Part shown: in pieces, positions 53,875 to 64,000 of the stretch | Layout of the letters: the number at the start of each line of letters is the position of its first letter | Position numbering within the stretch: the first letter of the stretch is position 1 | Assembly (NCBI GenBank): GCA_018396705.1 | Contig: JAGTQZ010000002.1 | Location: 1 to 64,000, forward strand | Origin: Candidatus Bathyarchaeota archaeon | GTDB lineage: Archaea > Thermoproteota > Bathyarchaeia > Bathyarchaeales > Bathycorpusculaceae | Reading direction: 5' to 3' | Length of the DNA stretch: 64,000 nt | Translations under genes and position numbers: made by a program | Notes under the pieces: model-generated | The model's database searches: none | The model's input: only the letters and a program-made list of their open reading frames with translations | Told to the model about the DNA's origin: nothing

Positions 53875-53910
53875 TATGCCAATAAGCGTATCCGGCTGGT
53901 CGCCGGAACA

Positions 53911-55406
<1,496 letters not shown>

Positions 55407-55414
55407 ATGTCATG

Positions 55415-55461
55415 AGGCCAAAAGCCGGCTGGAGGAGAATGGTGACGGAGACCACATGGCC
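55415..55461 (+). other. Right arm of pre-16S processing stem
   Basis: GGCCAAAAGCCGGCTGGAGGAGA and ACCACATGGCC complement the left arm at 53832-53874, with internal mismatches that could form the bulge-helix-bulge. It is only about 27 bases from the end of the convergent rqc2 gene, so the 16S transcript appears to stop here. Confidence 0.6.
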
Positions 55462-55487
55462 AAGCCCTTAGACCACCTTTTACATCC

Positions 55488-57536
55488 TCATTCTTGAAGA
55501 ATCCTGCCTTTAGCGTAGGGAATAAGCTCCCTTAAAGCTTCTAAGTTAGCCTTCAACAATTTATCCCGCTTATCTTTCGGCGTTTTCTCTGCTAACGCTT
55601 TTAAAACTTGATGTAACAGAATTTTTCCTTCTATTTCTCCTGGCATAATGATGGTGTAGACGTTCGTTTTGGCTTTCACGGCGTCAACGGCTCCGCCTAT
55701 GAATGTTGGCTCGCCTGTTTCCTTGTCGAATGTAACGCCTACTGCTATTCTTGTAGGAATGTTTCGCATCCAGTTTCTGCTTCCCAGAACAACGAAGGCT
55801 CCATGAGGCACATATTCGCCAGAGGCGCCGGTCTTGCTTAGCTGGCTTGGTTTAACCCAGTAAACGTCTATGGACGCGAAACCTTCCCGCCAGCCCCTTG
55901 AGTGGGCGGCTGCAAATTCTGCAGCTTCACGGAGACACTGTTCACTCGGCGTTTTCCCCTCAGTCTTTACAACAACAAAAGGGGCGCCAGCGACATCTGC
56001 GTGGAAAACGAAGTCTTCTGGATTAGTGTACTTTTTTATTAGCGCTTCGTTGCTTGCTGCATCTTTACCTGCCACCACGAGAAAACCGTCAGATGTCGTG
56101 AACCACCTAAACTTTTCAAACCAGCGCTTCTGTCTTATTTTGCGTTTGGCAAGCTCTTTCTCAACTTTGGAAGGTGCCGTCAGCGCCACCTCCTCTGCCT
56201 CTTTAAGTTTAGCCTCTGCCTCCAGAAATTTCCTTCTCGTTTCTTCTAAGGCTGCCTTGGCACCCTCTACTTTACGCTTTGCAGTCTTAGCCCTTTCATA
56301 GTACTCAGCAGCGTTGGCAAACAAGTCTCTCCGCAGGTCTAAACTGAAAGGTATGCCTTCAATGCTGACGTTCAAAATAAGTCGTTGCTTGTCAAGAGAT
56401 TCGAAAAACCTGGACGATTTCAAGCCAGCTTTTTTCTCAGCTAGAATATTTGAGGTTATAGTTTCCCAGGTTGCTCCAAACTTTTTCTCTTCCCAAAGTC
56501 TGTTAAGCAACGTTTGGAGTTCCCCGGAATAAGTATATATCAAGTCGCCGATTTGCCTGTATCTTTCGGCTTTTTGCTCCGCATCCTGTAAGGCTTTTTC
56601 CTGCTCGGCTAAAACCCTTCCGAGGCGTTCAATTTCTCGTTTCAACGCTTCATCTTCTTTTTTGTGTTCTACTTTTTCTAGAGTCTTAATTTTTGTGTAA
56701 AATTCGTCTAGAGCTTCATTAAAGCTGTTGTAGAACTGGTGTTTCAGCCCTTCGTAGCGTTTAAGCCTTAAAGGCACCACATCCCAAAATGCGCCTTCCT
56801 CGTTGAAAACTATGCATGGTTCAAGCTTCCCCTCCAAAACTTGACGAATTAACCCTACAAGGCCATTGTAGATTTCCTCCATTTGAGAAGCGTTTAGGCT
56901 ACTGCACGGCGTGGTTTTGTCTATTCCAAGTCTTAAGAGAAGCTCCTCGGCGTATATGCCGCCTATGCCTAGAAAACGGACAAGAGCCCGAACAACCTCA
57001 GTTTTTCCGAAATTCTTTAAGCCCTCTATGAAAGTTTGCAGAGTTATTTCCATGGGGTTTTGTCCGCTCGGAGGGGGGAAAACAAAGTTTTCGCCTCGAA
57101 GGATATTTCGGTCTCGCATCCGCTTGTACCGTAAAGCCTGCACAACCTTGTTTTCGCTGTTCACTAGAATTATGTTCCCTTCTCCGAAGAGTTCGATGAT
57201 AAGCCTAAACTCGCCGGTTTTGCCCGTGAAAGATAGGATGGCTATGCGTTCAAACTTGTACTGTTCAATATTTTTTAGTAAAGTGTTTCGGAGATACTTT
57301 CTTAATGCCATGCAGAAGGCTGGTGGAACGAGAGGTTTCTCCATAGCATAAGATGTTAAATTTAGGCGTTTACCAGCCTCAAAGACAAGTCTAAAAACGT
57401 TTTCGCCCCGTCGCAGTTTAAAAAGCAGCGTCGCCTCATCTAGCTGGTAAATATTGTTTACCCTAGAGTTCAAAATGGATTCTTTTAATTCGCGGACAGC
57501 GGCTGCTAAATCAAAACTTCTGAACTCTCCCCGCAA
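55488..57536 (-). CDS. rqcH: Rqc2/NEMF-like ribosome quality control protein (NFACT)
   Basis: The 682-residue protein follows the NFACT plan. The NFACT-N domain (about 1-220) contains the conserved Asp-Arg pair in RYKRMRDRNILRGE, which is needed for tail synthesis in yeast and bacteria. A coiled-coil middle (about 290-460) and an NFACT-R domain (about 470-600, FRWFTTSDGFLVVAGKDAAS and AHSRGWREG) follow. It recognises stalled large ribosomal subunits with peptidyl-tRNA and may add C-terminal tails. It is convergent with the 16S gene. Length and motifs are normal. Confidence 0.95.
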   Translation of the reverse strand: MRGEFRSFDLAAAVRELKESILNSRVNNIYQLDEATLLFKLRRGENVFRLVFEAGKRLNLTSYAMEKPLVPPAFCMALRKYLRNTLLKNIEQYKFERIAILSFTGKTGEFRLIIELFGEGNIILVNSENKVVQALRYKRMRDRNILRGENFVFPPPSGQNPMEITLQTFIEGLKNFGKTEVVRALVRFLGIGGIYAEELLLRLGIDKTTPCSSLNASQMEEIYNGLVGLIRQVLEGKLEPCIVFNEEGAFWDVVPLRLKRYEGLKHQFYNSFNEALDEFYTKIKTLEKVEHKKEDEALKREIERLGRVLAEQEKALQDAEQKAERYRQIGDLIYTYSGELQTLLNRLWEEKKFGATWETITSNILAEKKAGLKSSRFFESLDKQRLILNVSIEGIPFSLDLRRDLFANAAEYYERAKTAKRKVEGAKAALEETRRKFLEAEAKLKEAEEVALTAPSKVEKELAKRKIRQKRWFEKFRWFTTSDGFLVVAGKDAASNEALIKKYTNPEDFVFHADVAGAPFVVVKTEGKTPSEQCLREAAEFAAAHSRGWREGFASIDVYWVKPSQLSKTGASGEYVPHGAFVVLGSRNWMRNIPTRIAVGVTFDKETGEPTFIGGAVDAVKAKTNVYTIIMPGEIEGKILLHQVLKALAEKTPKDKRDKLLKANLEALRELIPYAKGRILQE

Positions 57537-57689
57537 ACGTCACCACTTTGAGACCTATGCATTATAGGGTTTATGTTATGAATGTTAGTTTTAACCAATT
57601 CTTCTTTATAAGACATTAGACTGCGATTGAAAAGTTGATAGTCAACTTTAAATTTAATGCATGCCTTATAGGTGCAGAAGTGGAGGGTT

Positions 57690-57989
57690 ATGAAGCCTTT
57701 AGAAGCCTTGTACTGGTTGCGGTTTGCCTTAGGTATAGTAGCAGCCTTAATATGCATAGGCTATGGCTTGGCAACGAATACCATTAACATGAAGTTTAAT
57801 GTAAACGTTTTAACGAACGGTGTTGCTTTTGCATTTATAGTTTACATGCTGTCCTATTACATAATCAAGCCAAAATTCGTATGGAAAGTGGATAAGCCCC
57901 AGAAAATCCTTACAACGGGCATAGGCATTTATATTTTGTCCTGGCTTGTTTTCTGGGTGCTTCTATACACAGTAATTGCAAGCGCTTAA
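57690..57989 (+). CDS. Small three-helix membrane protein, unknown function
   Basis: About 99 residues with three membrane helices (about 5-27, 37-57 and 74-97), a short basic loop (KPKFVWKVDKPQKI) and very short tails. I place the start at ATG 57690, close behind GGAGGG; GTG 57672 is the alternative. It is convergent with the gene after radA (1 base between ends) and divergent from rqc2. Similar short archaeal membrane proteins are common and undescribed; I cannot name the family. Confidence 0.55.
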   Translation: MKPLEALYWLRFALGIVAALICIGYGLATNTINMKFNVNVLTNGVAFAFIVYMLSYYIIKPKFVWKVDKPQKILTTGIGIYILSWLVFWVLLYTVIASA

Positions 57990-57990
57990 T

Positions 57991-58437
57991 TTATTCAATG
58001 AAATCCTCAATTTTAGCTTGGCTTTCGTCATCTGGAGGCTTTTTGCCGTTTTCTTCTTCATTCTGTTGTGGAGTTGCCTGTTGGATTTCGTTAACGGTTA
58101 GTTTGCTTATAATCCGTGTAAAATCAGCCCATGCTGCGAAAAAGCCGCGGTCGAAGTCGCCGTGAAGTCGGTTTCTCACATGTTCTAGAAATTCCTGCCT
58201 GCAGGCTTGTAGTGTTTCTCTGTCGTTTAAATTCAGTTTCGCAAAAAATGCGTAAGAATCGTTAGCGTTGGATTTTTTTACGAGTAGCATTCCATATAAG
58301 GCTCTGAAGTAACCCCTGTTCCACTCTGTTTTGTGCATTTTCTGTTTGATTCTTTCTAACTCGCGTTCAGCTTCAGCAAACTGTTTGTTAAGAATTAACT
58401 GGAAGAAACGTGTAACCATAGCGGAGGGTACAGGCAT
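57991..58437 (-). CDS. Conserved helical protein downstream of radA
   Basis: About 148 residues. The first 115 form a helical domain (MVTRFFQLILNKQFAEAERE, then WNRGYFRALYGMLLVKKS, NLNDRETLQACRQEFLEHV, and GDFDRGFFAAWADFTRIIS). A low-complexity acidic tail (NEEENGKKPPDDES) follows. The ATG at 58437 begins one base after the radA stop, so it is co-translated with radA. I recognise no fold or enzyme motif. A role with RadA in recombination is suggested only by position. Confidence 0.6.
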   Translation of the reverse strand: MPVPSAMVTRFFQLILNKQFAEAERELERIKQKMHKTEWNRGYFRALYGMLLVKKSNANDSYAFFAKLNLNDRETLQACRQEFLEHVRNRLHGDFDRGFFAAWADFTRIISKLTVNEIQQATPQQNEEENGKKPPDDESQAKIEDFIE

Positions 58438-58438
58438 T

Positions 58439-59446
58439 CTAACGCCCACTGGCCTTGGCTTTGTCCTCTTCTGAGACGTCCTCTATGCCATTTTCAGTTA
58501 TTTTAAACACTTCTTCCCCTTCAGGCAGGTATGGGCTTGAAACCAGACGGGCAATTCGCACGGGACCATGGGAGGCCTTTCTAAGGTATATCCGCGTGTG
58601 GCTTGTGTGTCCTACAATGTGACCGCCCACCGGGTGGATAGCGTCTCCAAAAAACATGTCTGGCTTCGCCATAACTTGGTTTGTTACGACCGCCACGGCG
58701 TTAAACGCTCTCGCTAAGCGTATAAGTTTATGCATGTGCTTGTTGAGTTTTTGCTGTCTAGAGGCAAGCATTTCCCGCCCGAGGTATTCGCTTCTGAAAT
58801 GGGCTGTTAAAGAGTCGATTACTATTAGTTTAACATTGTTCTCTTTTATCACTTTATCCGCGTTCTCTAACAGAAACATCTGGTGATCCGACGTGTAAGC
58901 TTCAGCGTAAATTATGTTTTTTACAACATTTTCAGGATCAAGTCCAAGATGTTTCGCCATCTGCACTATACGCTCAGTTCTAAAAGTGTTTTCGGTGTCT
59001 ATGTATAGGGCAGCCCCATTAAGGCCTCCCTTTTCAGGCGGAAGCTGTACATTCACGCAGAGCTGATGGCATATTTGGCTTTTTCCGCTGCCATACTCCC
59101 CGTAAAACTCGGTTATGGTTTGAGTTTCTAGTCCCCCGTCTAAAAGTTTGTCTAAAGCCTTGCTTCCGGTTGTAAGCCGCAACACATTCTGCCTCATTTT
59201 AAGGAGTTCATCAGCGCGGATGAAGGATACTCCAATGGAAGAGCGGGCTGCACTGATTATGGCTAAAGCCTTTTTCTCACTTATGCCAGCCGGTTCTAGT
59301 TCGCGGACAGTCGCCATAGCCAGAGACTCAACCGTATGGAAGCCTAGTTCTCTAAGCTTTTGGGCTGTCGAAGGCCCAATCCCCGGGAGGTCTTCGAGGG
59401 TTTCATACCTCTGCCTTGTGGGGCTCCCCTTTTCTTCCTCTGACAT
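58439..59446 (-). CDS. radA: RadA recombinase
   Basis: The 335-residue RecA/Rad51-family protein polymerises on single-stranded DNA for strand exchange. The N-terminal helix-hairpin-helix domain ([20 protein letters not shown]) is followed by the ATPase. Walker A is [14 protein letters not shown], Walker B is [15 protein letters not shown], and the L2 region contains [10 protein letters not shown]-like [15 protein letters not shown]. The C-terminal end is usual. It starts with ATG and is coupled with a helical partner gene downstream. Cytoplasmic. Confidence 0.97.
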   Translation of the reverse strand: MSEEEKGSPTRQRYETLEDLPGIGPSTAQKLRELGFHTVESLAMATVRELEPAGISEKKALAIISAARSSIGVSFIRADELLKMRQNVLRLTTGSKALDKLLDGGLETQTITEFYGEYGSGKSQICHQLCVNVQLPPEKGGLNGAALYIDTENTFRTERIVQMAKHLGLDPENVVKNIIYAEAYTSDHQMFLLENADKVIKENNVKLIVIDSLTAHFRSEYLGREMLASRQQKLNKHMHKLIRLARAFNAVAVVTNQVMAKPDMFFGDAIHPVGGHIVGHTSHTRIYLRKASHGPVRIARLVSSPYLPEGEEVFKITENGIEDVSEEDKAKASGR

Positions 59447-59598
59447 AAATTTCCCAGAGACAATTAGATCAGGCGGTATTTAAAGCAAACGTGGAATTGG
59501 TTGCCAGGTTCCATGGAGAGATGAGTTAAAGTGTTTGGAAACTTTTTTAAGCTTTATATTAGTCAAGTGTCAACAAACACCCCGCAAGAGGGAAACCC

Positions 59599-60480
59599 TT
59601 GAAGATTGAGACTGTTGAAAATGTTGCTTTTAACCTAATAAAACAGGCGGTGATATATCTTCCAGAAGACGTAAAACAAGCCTTGAAAAAGGCTTATGAA
59701 GGTGAAACAAGCGAGGCGGCAAAAACTCAGCTAAAAGCTATTTTAGACAACATTGAACTTGCAGAGAAATATCAAGCTCCAATATGCCAGGACACAGGCA
59801 CAATAATATTTTATGTGAGTGCAGGTGCTGAGGTGCGAGGTCTCGACAAAATCGAAAATGCTTTAGTAAATGCTGCCAGAAAAGCAACAAAAGAGATACC
59901 TTTAAGGCCGAATGCTGTTGATCCGTTCACGCAGAAAAACAGCGGCGACAACACTGGAAGGTTCATACCGTATGTACACTGGGAGATCGTGCCCGGCGAC
60001 CTGTTGGATTTAACAGTTATGACTAAAGGAGGCGGCTCCGAGAACGTTTGCTTAACTGGGATGCTTGTACCAGGAGAGGGAATCAATGGCTTGAAAAAGT
60101 TTGTCATTGAATCAATTATTAAGGCTGGCGCTCAGCCCTGCCCCCCGACGATAGTGGGTGTGGCCATGGGCGGCGGAGCAGATATAGCCATGAAACTCGC
60201 TAAAAAAGCGCTTTTAAGACCCCTAAACGAGCCGAACCCAAATCCTGAAATAGCAAAACTTGAAAAGGAACTTTACGAGGCAGCCAACATGACTGGGATC
60301 GGCCCCATGGGGCTTGGCGGCAAAACCACTGTTTTAGGCGTGCACGTGGAATATGCCTTTAGACATCCCGCCTCCTTCCCGGCGGCTGTGGCCTTCAACT
60401 GCTGGGCTGCCAGAAGGGCTTCTGCAAGAATTCACGCAGATGGAACCGTTGAATATTTAACTCATAAAGGAAAAGTTTGA
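59599..60480 (+). CDS. fumA: Fumarate hydratase class I, alpha subunit
   Basis: The 293-residue iron-sulfur subunit of the two-subunit class I fumarase catalyses fumarate to malate. The cluster cysteines are in APICQDTGTIIF, ENVCLTGM and AQPCPPTIVGVAMGGG. It starts with TTG behind GAGGG. The beta-subunit gene begins within 11 bases of its stop, so the two form the usual archaeal two-gene unit. Function is in the (partial) TCA cycle or fumarate metabolism. Length is normal. Confidence 0.95.
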   Translation: MKIETVENVAFNLIKQAVIYLPEDVKQALKKAYEGETSEAAKTQLKAILDNIELAEKYQAPICQDTGTIIFYVSAGAEVRGLDKIENALVNAARKATKEIPLRPNAVDPFTQKNSGDNTGRFIPYVHWEIVPGDLLDLTVMTKGGGSENVCLTGMLVPGEGINGLKKFVIESIIKAGAQPCPPTIVGVAMGGGADIAMKLAKKALLRPLNEPNPNPEIAKLEKELYEAANMTGIGPMGLGGKTTVLGVHVEYAFRHPASFPAAVAFNCWAARRASARIHADGTVEYLTHKGKV

Positions 60481-60490
60481 GGTGAAAAAC

Positions 60491-61096
60491 ATGGCAGTAT
60501 ACCACCTTAAAACACCTATATCCGAAGAGGAAATCCGCAAACTGAAAGTAAACGACGTGCTTTACATAACTGGCACCATCGTAACAGCCAGAGACCAAGC
60601 CCATCGCCGTGCCCTAGAATATGTGAAGGAAGGCAAAAAGCTACCAATAGACCTTGAAGGCTTGGCAGTTTTTCACTGCGGCCCAGTGGTCAGCAAGGAA
60701 GGTGACAAATGGGTCGCTGTGGCAGCTGGTCCGACAACAAGCACCCGCATGGATCTTTTCGAAGACGAGTTCATTAAAAACTTCAAAGTTCGTGTCGTCA
60801 TAGGCAAGGGCGGCATGGGTAAAAGAACAACAGATGCAATGGCAAAGTATGGCGCTGTTTATGGGGCCTTCACTGGAGGCGCCGCAATACTGGCAGCAAA
60901 AGCTATTAAAGATGTTAGAGGCGTCGAATGGCTTGACCTTGGAACACCCGAAGCCCTATGGATATTTGAAGTTGAAAACTTCGGCCCGTTAACGGTGGCT
61001 ATAGACTCCCACGGCAACAATCTCTTTATGGATGTGGCGAAAAACGTTGAAGAAAACAGGAAGAAGATATACCAGAAGCTGGGCTTACCCGTTTAA
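60491..61096 (+). CDS. fumB: Fumarate hydratase class I, beta subunit
   Basis: About 201 residues. The C-terminal half of class I fumarases supplies part of the substrate site. Typical stretches are GTIVTARDQAHRRALEYVKE, YHCGPVV-like VFHCGPVVSKEG, GKGGMGKRTTDAMAKYGAVY and LGTPEALWIFEVENFGP. The start at ATG 60491 has GGTGA just upstream. It pairs with the alpha-subunit gene immediately before it. Confidence 0.95.
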   Translation: MAVYHLKTPISEEEIRKLKVNDVLYITGTIVTARDQAHRRALEYVKEGKKLPIDLEGLAVFHCGPVVSKEGDKWVAVAAGPTTSTRMDLFEDEFIKNFKVRVVIGKGGMGKRTTDAMAKYGAVYGAFTGGAAILAAKAIKDVRGVEWLDLGTPEALWIFEVENFGPLTVAIDSHGNNLFMDVAKNVEENRKKIYQKLGLPV

Positions 61097-61160
61097 ACTT
61101 CCAAATCCCCAATTTTTCAATTTTGTCCCGCAAAAAGTCGATTCGCTATTTTCTTCTGTT

Positions 61161-62276
61161 TTATATGCTGGAAGATTGACCTAATAGCCTTATCAAGACT
61201 TCTCTAATCACTTGTATGCTTGTCAAGTATTCTTGTATGCTCACATGCTCGTTTGGAGCGTGGTCTAGGCTTGAATCACCTGGGCCGTATGCTACAACAG
61301 GTATTTTTAGCGCTCTGCCTAGCAGGTTCATATCGCTGGTTCCAGTCTTCCTTAAAAGAACCGGAGTTTTTCCAACGATTTTCCTAATAGCATGTGTGAA
61401 TATCCTAACAAGTTGGCTGTTCTTATCTGCCTCAAAGGGTTCCACAGAATCAACTAATTCTGTTTTGAATTTAACCCCGAGCTTTGCGCTTTGGTATTGC
61501 ATTATACCTCTATTTATTTCGTCATATATCTGAATGCATGTTAATTGGGGTGGAACCCTAACATCTATCAAGGCTTCACATTTAGATGGAACATTTGAGG
61601 CGAAGCTTCCTCCCCTCAAGTAGGTTAGGCAAGAAGTGACCGAGTAGAAGCGACCCTTTGAAGAATCATGTTGACTCAAAGTCTCCTTTAGAGTTTTCCA
61701 AAGATCAAAAGTTGTTTCAATAGCGTTTTCAAACAGCCAAGGAGCTGCCGAATGACCCCCAGCTGTTCTGCAAGTAACTCTAACCTTCAACATCCCTTTA
61801 TAACCTATAATTATGTTTCCAGTGTCGCTTGGCTCTCCAAAAATGGCGTAGTCTGCTGTCAGCCCACTTTCTATTAAATGTCTGATGCCTTTACCGGTTT
61901 TTTCTTCCTCAACAACACAGGCTACTAAAATTTTTCCAGAAGACATTGTTTTTAAAACAGAGGTGGCAGCCAATATCATGGCTGCCAATGGGGACTTCGC
62001 ATCCACAGCGCCTCTTCCATACAGTTTGCCATTAACCTTTTTTACTGGAATATATCCCGGAACAGTGTCAATGTGTCCACATAACAAAATCACTGGTTTT
62101 CCATGTCCAGCCTTGCCTAGCACGTTTCCAACACCATCAATGTCGACCTTAAATCCAAATTTTCTCATTTCATCTGCAATGAAGACGCTTACTTCTTGCT
62201 CTTTGCCTGATGGACTGTAAAACTTTAGGAGACTAGTTAGAAACTGAATGGCTTGTTCTTGGGCAATGTTCTCCAT
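61161..62276 (-). CDS. lysK: [LysW]-lysine/ornithine hydrolase (LysK), M20 family
   Basis: The 371-residue M20 metallopeptidase releases lysine or ornithine from the carrier protein LysW. Metal residues are seen in LLCGHIDTVPG (His), GRGAVDAKSPLAA (Asp), VEEEKTGKGI (Glu-Glu), FGEPSDT and LDHAPNEHVS (His). It overlaps the lysJ gene by 44 bases and lies in the order lysZ-lysJ-lysK. The family is shared with ArgE and DapE, but the gene set points to the LysW route. It may serve lysine and arginine, or arginine only, depending on the other genes. Confidence 0.9.
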   Translation of the reverse strand: MENIAQEQAIQFLTSLLKFYSPSGKEQEVSVFIADEMRKFGFKVDIDGVGNVLGKAGHGKPVILLCGHIDTVPGYIPVKKVNGKLYGRGAVDAKSPLAAMILAATSVLKTMSSGKILVACVVEEEKTGKGIRHLIESGLTADYAIFGEPSDTGNIIIGYKGMLKVRVTCRTAGGHSAAPWLFENAIETTFDLWKTLKETLSQHDSSKGRFYSVTSCLTYLRGGSFASNVPSKCEALIDVRVPPQLTCIQIYDEINRGIMQYQSAKLGVKFKTELVDSVEPFEADKNSQLVRIFTHAIRKIVGKTPVLLRKTGTSDMNLLGRALKIPVVAYGPGDSSLDHAPNEHVSIQEYLTSIQVIREVLIRLLGQSSSI

Positions 62277-63444
62277 TCAAGATTTCATCCATTACCGTTA
62301 TAACTGTATCAATATCTTTTTCGGTAATTATAAATGGAGGCAAAAAGCGTAACACGTTTTTACCGGCATCGAGCATGAGAACCCCTTTCTGCAGAGCACC
62401 CAATATCACATTTAAAACATCAATCTTTAATTCCACTCCTGCCATGAGGCCTAAGCCGCGTACCTCCCTCATTATTCTGTGGCGTAACTGCAATTCTTCT
62501 AATCTATCCAAAAAGTAACGCCCAAGCTTTCCAACTTTTTCTGGAAGCTTTTCTTCGATAAGCACATCGATCGTGGCGCATCCTGCAGCGCATGCAACGG
62601 GGTTCCCTCCAAACGTGCTTGTGTGTTCTCCAACTTCAAGGGCAGACGCTATTTCCTCTTTGGCCAAAGTTGCTCCAAGAGGTAAGCCCCCGGCAATCGA
62701 TTTGGCAACACATAAAATGTCAGGTGTTATGGCCCAATGTTCACAAGCAAACATTTTCCCGGTTCTGCCCATTCCAGTTTGGACCTCATCCAATATTAGG
62801 AGAACTCCTGTTTTATCACACAACTCTCTTAAAGACTGGAAAAATCCTTCAGGTGGAACTATGACACCGCTTTCGCCTTGCACCGGCTCAGCTATGATTG
62901 CTGCAGTCTTTTCCGTGATCGCCTCCTTTATCTTCTGCAGGTTGAACCTTGGCACATGTTTGAAATCCGGCACAAGAGGCTGAAAAGGCCCCCTATACTT
63001 TTCCTTCCATGTTGCGGAAAGGGCACCCATGGTTTTTCCATGGAAGCCACCCATCATCGCGATTATCTCTGTTTTCCCAGTGTATTTACGCGCCATTTTT
63101 ATGGCGCATTCAACACTTTCGGCTCCACTGTTTCCAAGAAAGGCTTTGGTCAAACCTTTAGGCGCGATTTTAATTAACTTTTCAAGGAACTTCGCTCTTG
63201 TCTCATTGTAAAAGGAGCCATGGCACGGGATAAGCCTTTCTACCTGCCTTTTTATTGCCTGAACTATGGCTGGGTGAGAGTAACCGAGAATGCAGACTCC
63301 ATAGTTTCCGGTAAAGTCCAAGTACTTTTTACCGTTTATATCCCATAGATAAACACCTTCACCCTTGGAAATCACTATAGGCCTCTTTGCGTAGGACCTT
63401 ATCATGTACTTGTCTTCTAAAGTCATGATGGAACTTTCATCCAT
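62233..63444 (-). CDS. lysJ: [LysW]-aminoadipate semialdehyde/ornithine transaminase (LysJ)
   Basis: The 403-residue class III PLP aminotransferase converts the LysW-bound semialdehyde to the amine. The PLP-binding Lys is in CVAKSIAGGLPLGA. LILDEVQTGMGRTGK, FLGNSGAESVECAIKMARKY and EHTSTFGGNPVACAAG are classic for this group (ArgD/LysJ). It starts with ATG, 8 bases inside the lysZ end. It is coupled to lysK downstream. Confidence 0.93.
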   Translation of the reverse strand: MDESSIMTLEDKYMIRSYAKRPIVISKGEGVYLWDINGKKYLDFTGNYGVCILGYSHPAIVQAIKRQVERLIPCHGSFYNETRAKFLEKLIKIAPKGLTKAFLGNSGAESVECAIKMARKYTGKTEIIAMMGGFHGKTMGALSATWKEKYRGPFQPLVPDFKHVPRFNLQKIKEAITEKTAAIIAEPVQGESGVIVPPEGFFQSLRELCDKTGVLLILDEVQTGMGRTGKMFACEHWAITPDILCVAKSIAGGLPLGATLAKEEIASALEVGEHTSTFGGNPVACAAGCATIDVLIEEKLPEKVGKLGRYFLDRLEELQLRHRIMREVRGLGLMAGVELKIDVLNVILGALQKGVLMLDAGKNVLRFLPPFIITEKDIDTVITVMDEILNGEHCPRTSHSVSN

Positions 63445-64000
63445 TAACTATCACTGTTCCATTTTCATGTCGAATAGCTGATGTAATTGGAGATTTCCGC
63501 AGTCCAGAAGAAATTATCACTTCTTTAACACCAATGTTTAGAGCTTCAGCGGCCGCGTGTACTTTGGTGCTCATGCCTGCGCCTATTTTTGGAAGGGCCT
63601 CTTTGATTTCGGAACTTTTCGTTATTGGTACGACTTTCCCGTCTAGGATAACGCCTTCCACATCGGTTAAAAAAACAAGTTCATCTGCCTTTACTGCGCC
63701 GGCAATGCTAGCAGCAGCGCGATCACCGTCAACATTTAAAAGCTCAAATTCTTCTCCTATGGCTACCGGTGATATTACTGGCACGTACCCGTTTCCTATA
63801 AGAAGCTTAAGGAGTTCACTGTTTACTTCGTGTATTTTCCCGGAAAATCCAGCGTCAATGACTTTTTTTCTTCCCCTTTCGTCGACTATGATCATTCTTT
63901 CCTTTCTTTTTGCCTTGAGGAGACCGCCGTCTACACCCGAAAGTCCAATGCTGCGCACTCCGCAGCTTTGAAAAACTGAGACAATTTTTTTGTTGATTTT
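63437..64000 (-). CDS. lysZ: [LysW]-aminoadipate/glutamate kinase (LysZ), partial at window end
   Basis: The visible 188 residues form the C-terminal two-thirds of an amino-acid kinase (ArgB/LysZ). They run from an open frame continuing past the window edge through SIGLSGVDGGLLKA, SPVAIGEEFELLNVDGDRAA and VFLTDVEGVILDG to GAGMSTKVHAAAEALN. The N-terminal GGS/GGH part is outside the window. It phosphorylates the LysW-bound acid before reduction. It overlaps lysJ by 8 bases. An internal GTG at 63958 is not the true start. Confidence 0.92.
   Translation of the reverse strand, partial: KINKKIVSVFQSCGVRSIGLSGVDGGLLKAKRKERMIIVDERGRKKVIDAGFSGKIHEVNSELLKLLIGNGYVPVISPVAIGEEFELLNVDGDRAAASIAGAVKADELVFLTDVEGVILDGKVVPITKSSEIKEALPKIGAGMSTKVHAAAEALNIGVKEVIISSGLRKSPITSAIRHENGTVIVNG

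Larger units (their letters stand above)
53596..53910 (+). other. 16S rRNA leader (315-base gap)
   Basis: No protein gene is supported here. It holds a TATA-like promoter (GTTTATAT, about 53647-53654, with GAAAC before it), a GC-rich leader from about 53675, and the left arm of the pre-16S processing stem at 53832-53874. Short frames in this region are by-products of its GC-rich structure. Confidence 0.7.

Overview
The window comes from an archaeon, most likely a TACK-type lineage close to Bathyarchaeia; the lineage is my inference. The supporting genes are a complete archaeal 16S rRNA gene, a Cdv/ESCRT-III division cluster, RadA, Orc1/Cdc6, pyruvoyl arginine decarboxylase, Thi4, LysW-type amino-acid genes, and a tetrahydromethanopterin (H4MPT) C1 operon with no methanogenesis-specific gene in view. 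Starts are a mix of ATG, GTG and TTG, often behind GGAGG-like ribosome binding sites that match the CCTCC at the 3' end of the 16S gene.

Layout. 1-8240: membrane and transport genes (PMA-type H+-ATPase, ZIP transporter, VTT/DedA protein, MacB-like ABC pair, a DUF4382-like secreted protein with a membrane-anchored winged-helix neighbour). 8241-13480: a looser, accessory-looking stretch with a candidate structured RNA, a tiny zinc-finger protein, a PD-(D/E)XK nuclease-like protein, a RelBE-like toxin-antitoxin pair, and a tyrosine recombinase whose 5' end faces the 3' end of tRNA-Val. tRNA-Ser and a probable box C/D sRNA follow. 13705-17202: cdvB paralog, cdvA, cdvB, cdvC in one operon, ended by a long inverted repeat. 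17410-21175: a winged-helix regulator and three paralogous predicted nucleotidyltransferases. 21162-29195: fwdD-fwdB-fwdA-fwdC-mch (archaeal Wood-Ljungdahl methyl branch), preceded by a CitG-family gene and flanked by two ECF-S-like membrane proteins. 29311-32702: a broken gene overlapping a PPP-type phosphatase, then a RimK-like ligase (possibly MptN) and fdhD. 32737-36464: the thiamine cluster thi4, thiDN, thiC with a TPP riboswitch, a candidate translational expression platform and a long perfect palindrome. 36639-42708: central carbon genes (galT, glycogen debranching enzyme, DUF89, tpiA) and pdaD. 42824-46734: orc1/cdc6, an HIT-like protein, an ArsR-like regulator and moaC-moaB-moaA. 46731-53595: phosphoesterase, regulators, a large secreted protein, and a duplicated glycosyltransferase pair. 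53911-55406: 16S rRNA with flanking processing stem and no 23S downstream. 55488-64000: rqc2/NEMF, radA, class I fumarase pair, and lysK-lysJ-lysZ, the last running off the window.

How the parts fit. The Fwd enzyme binds a Mo/W bis-pterin cofactor. moaA/B/C (pterin synthesis) and fdhD (sulfur transfer to Mo/W enzymes) therefore support the fwd-mch operon, and the possible MptN would help build its C1 carrier. Thiamine synthesis is self-sufficient for both moieties and appears to be controlled at RNA and DNA level. The most unusual features are the riboswitch with an SD-masking hairpin, the palindrome before thi4, the two-CdvB division operon, the three-nucleotidyltransferase cluster, the CitG-like gene before fwd, and an 81-bp identical tract shared by two otherwise diverged glycosyltransferase genes.
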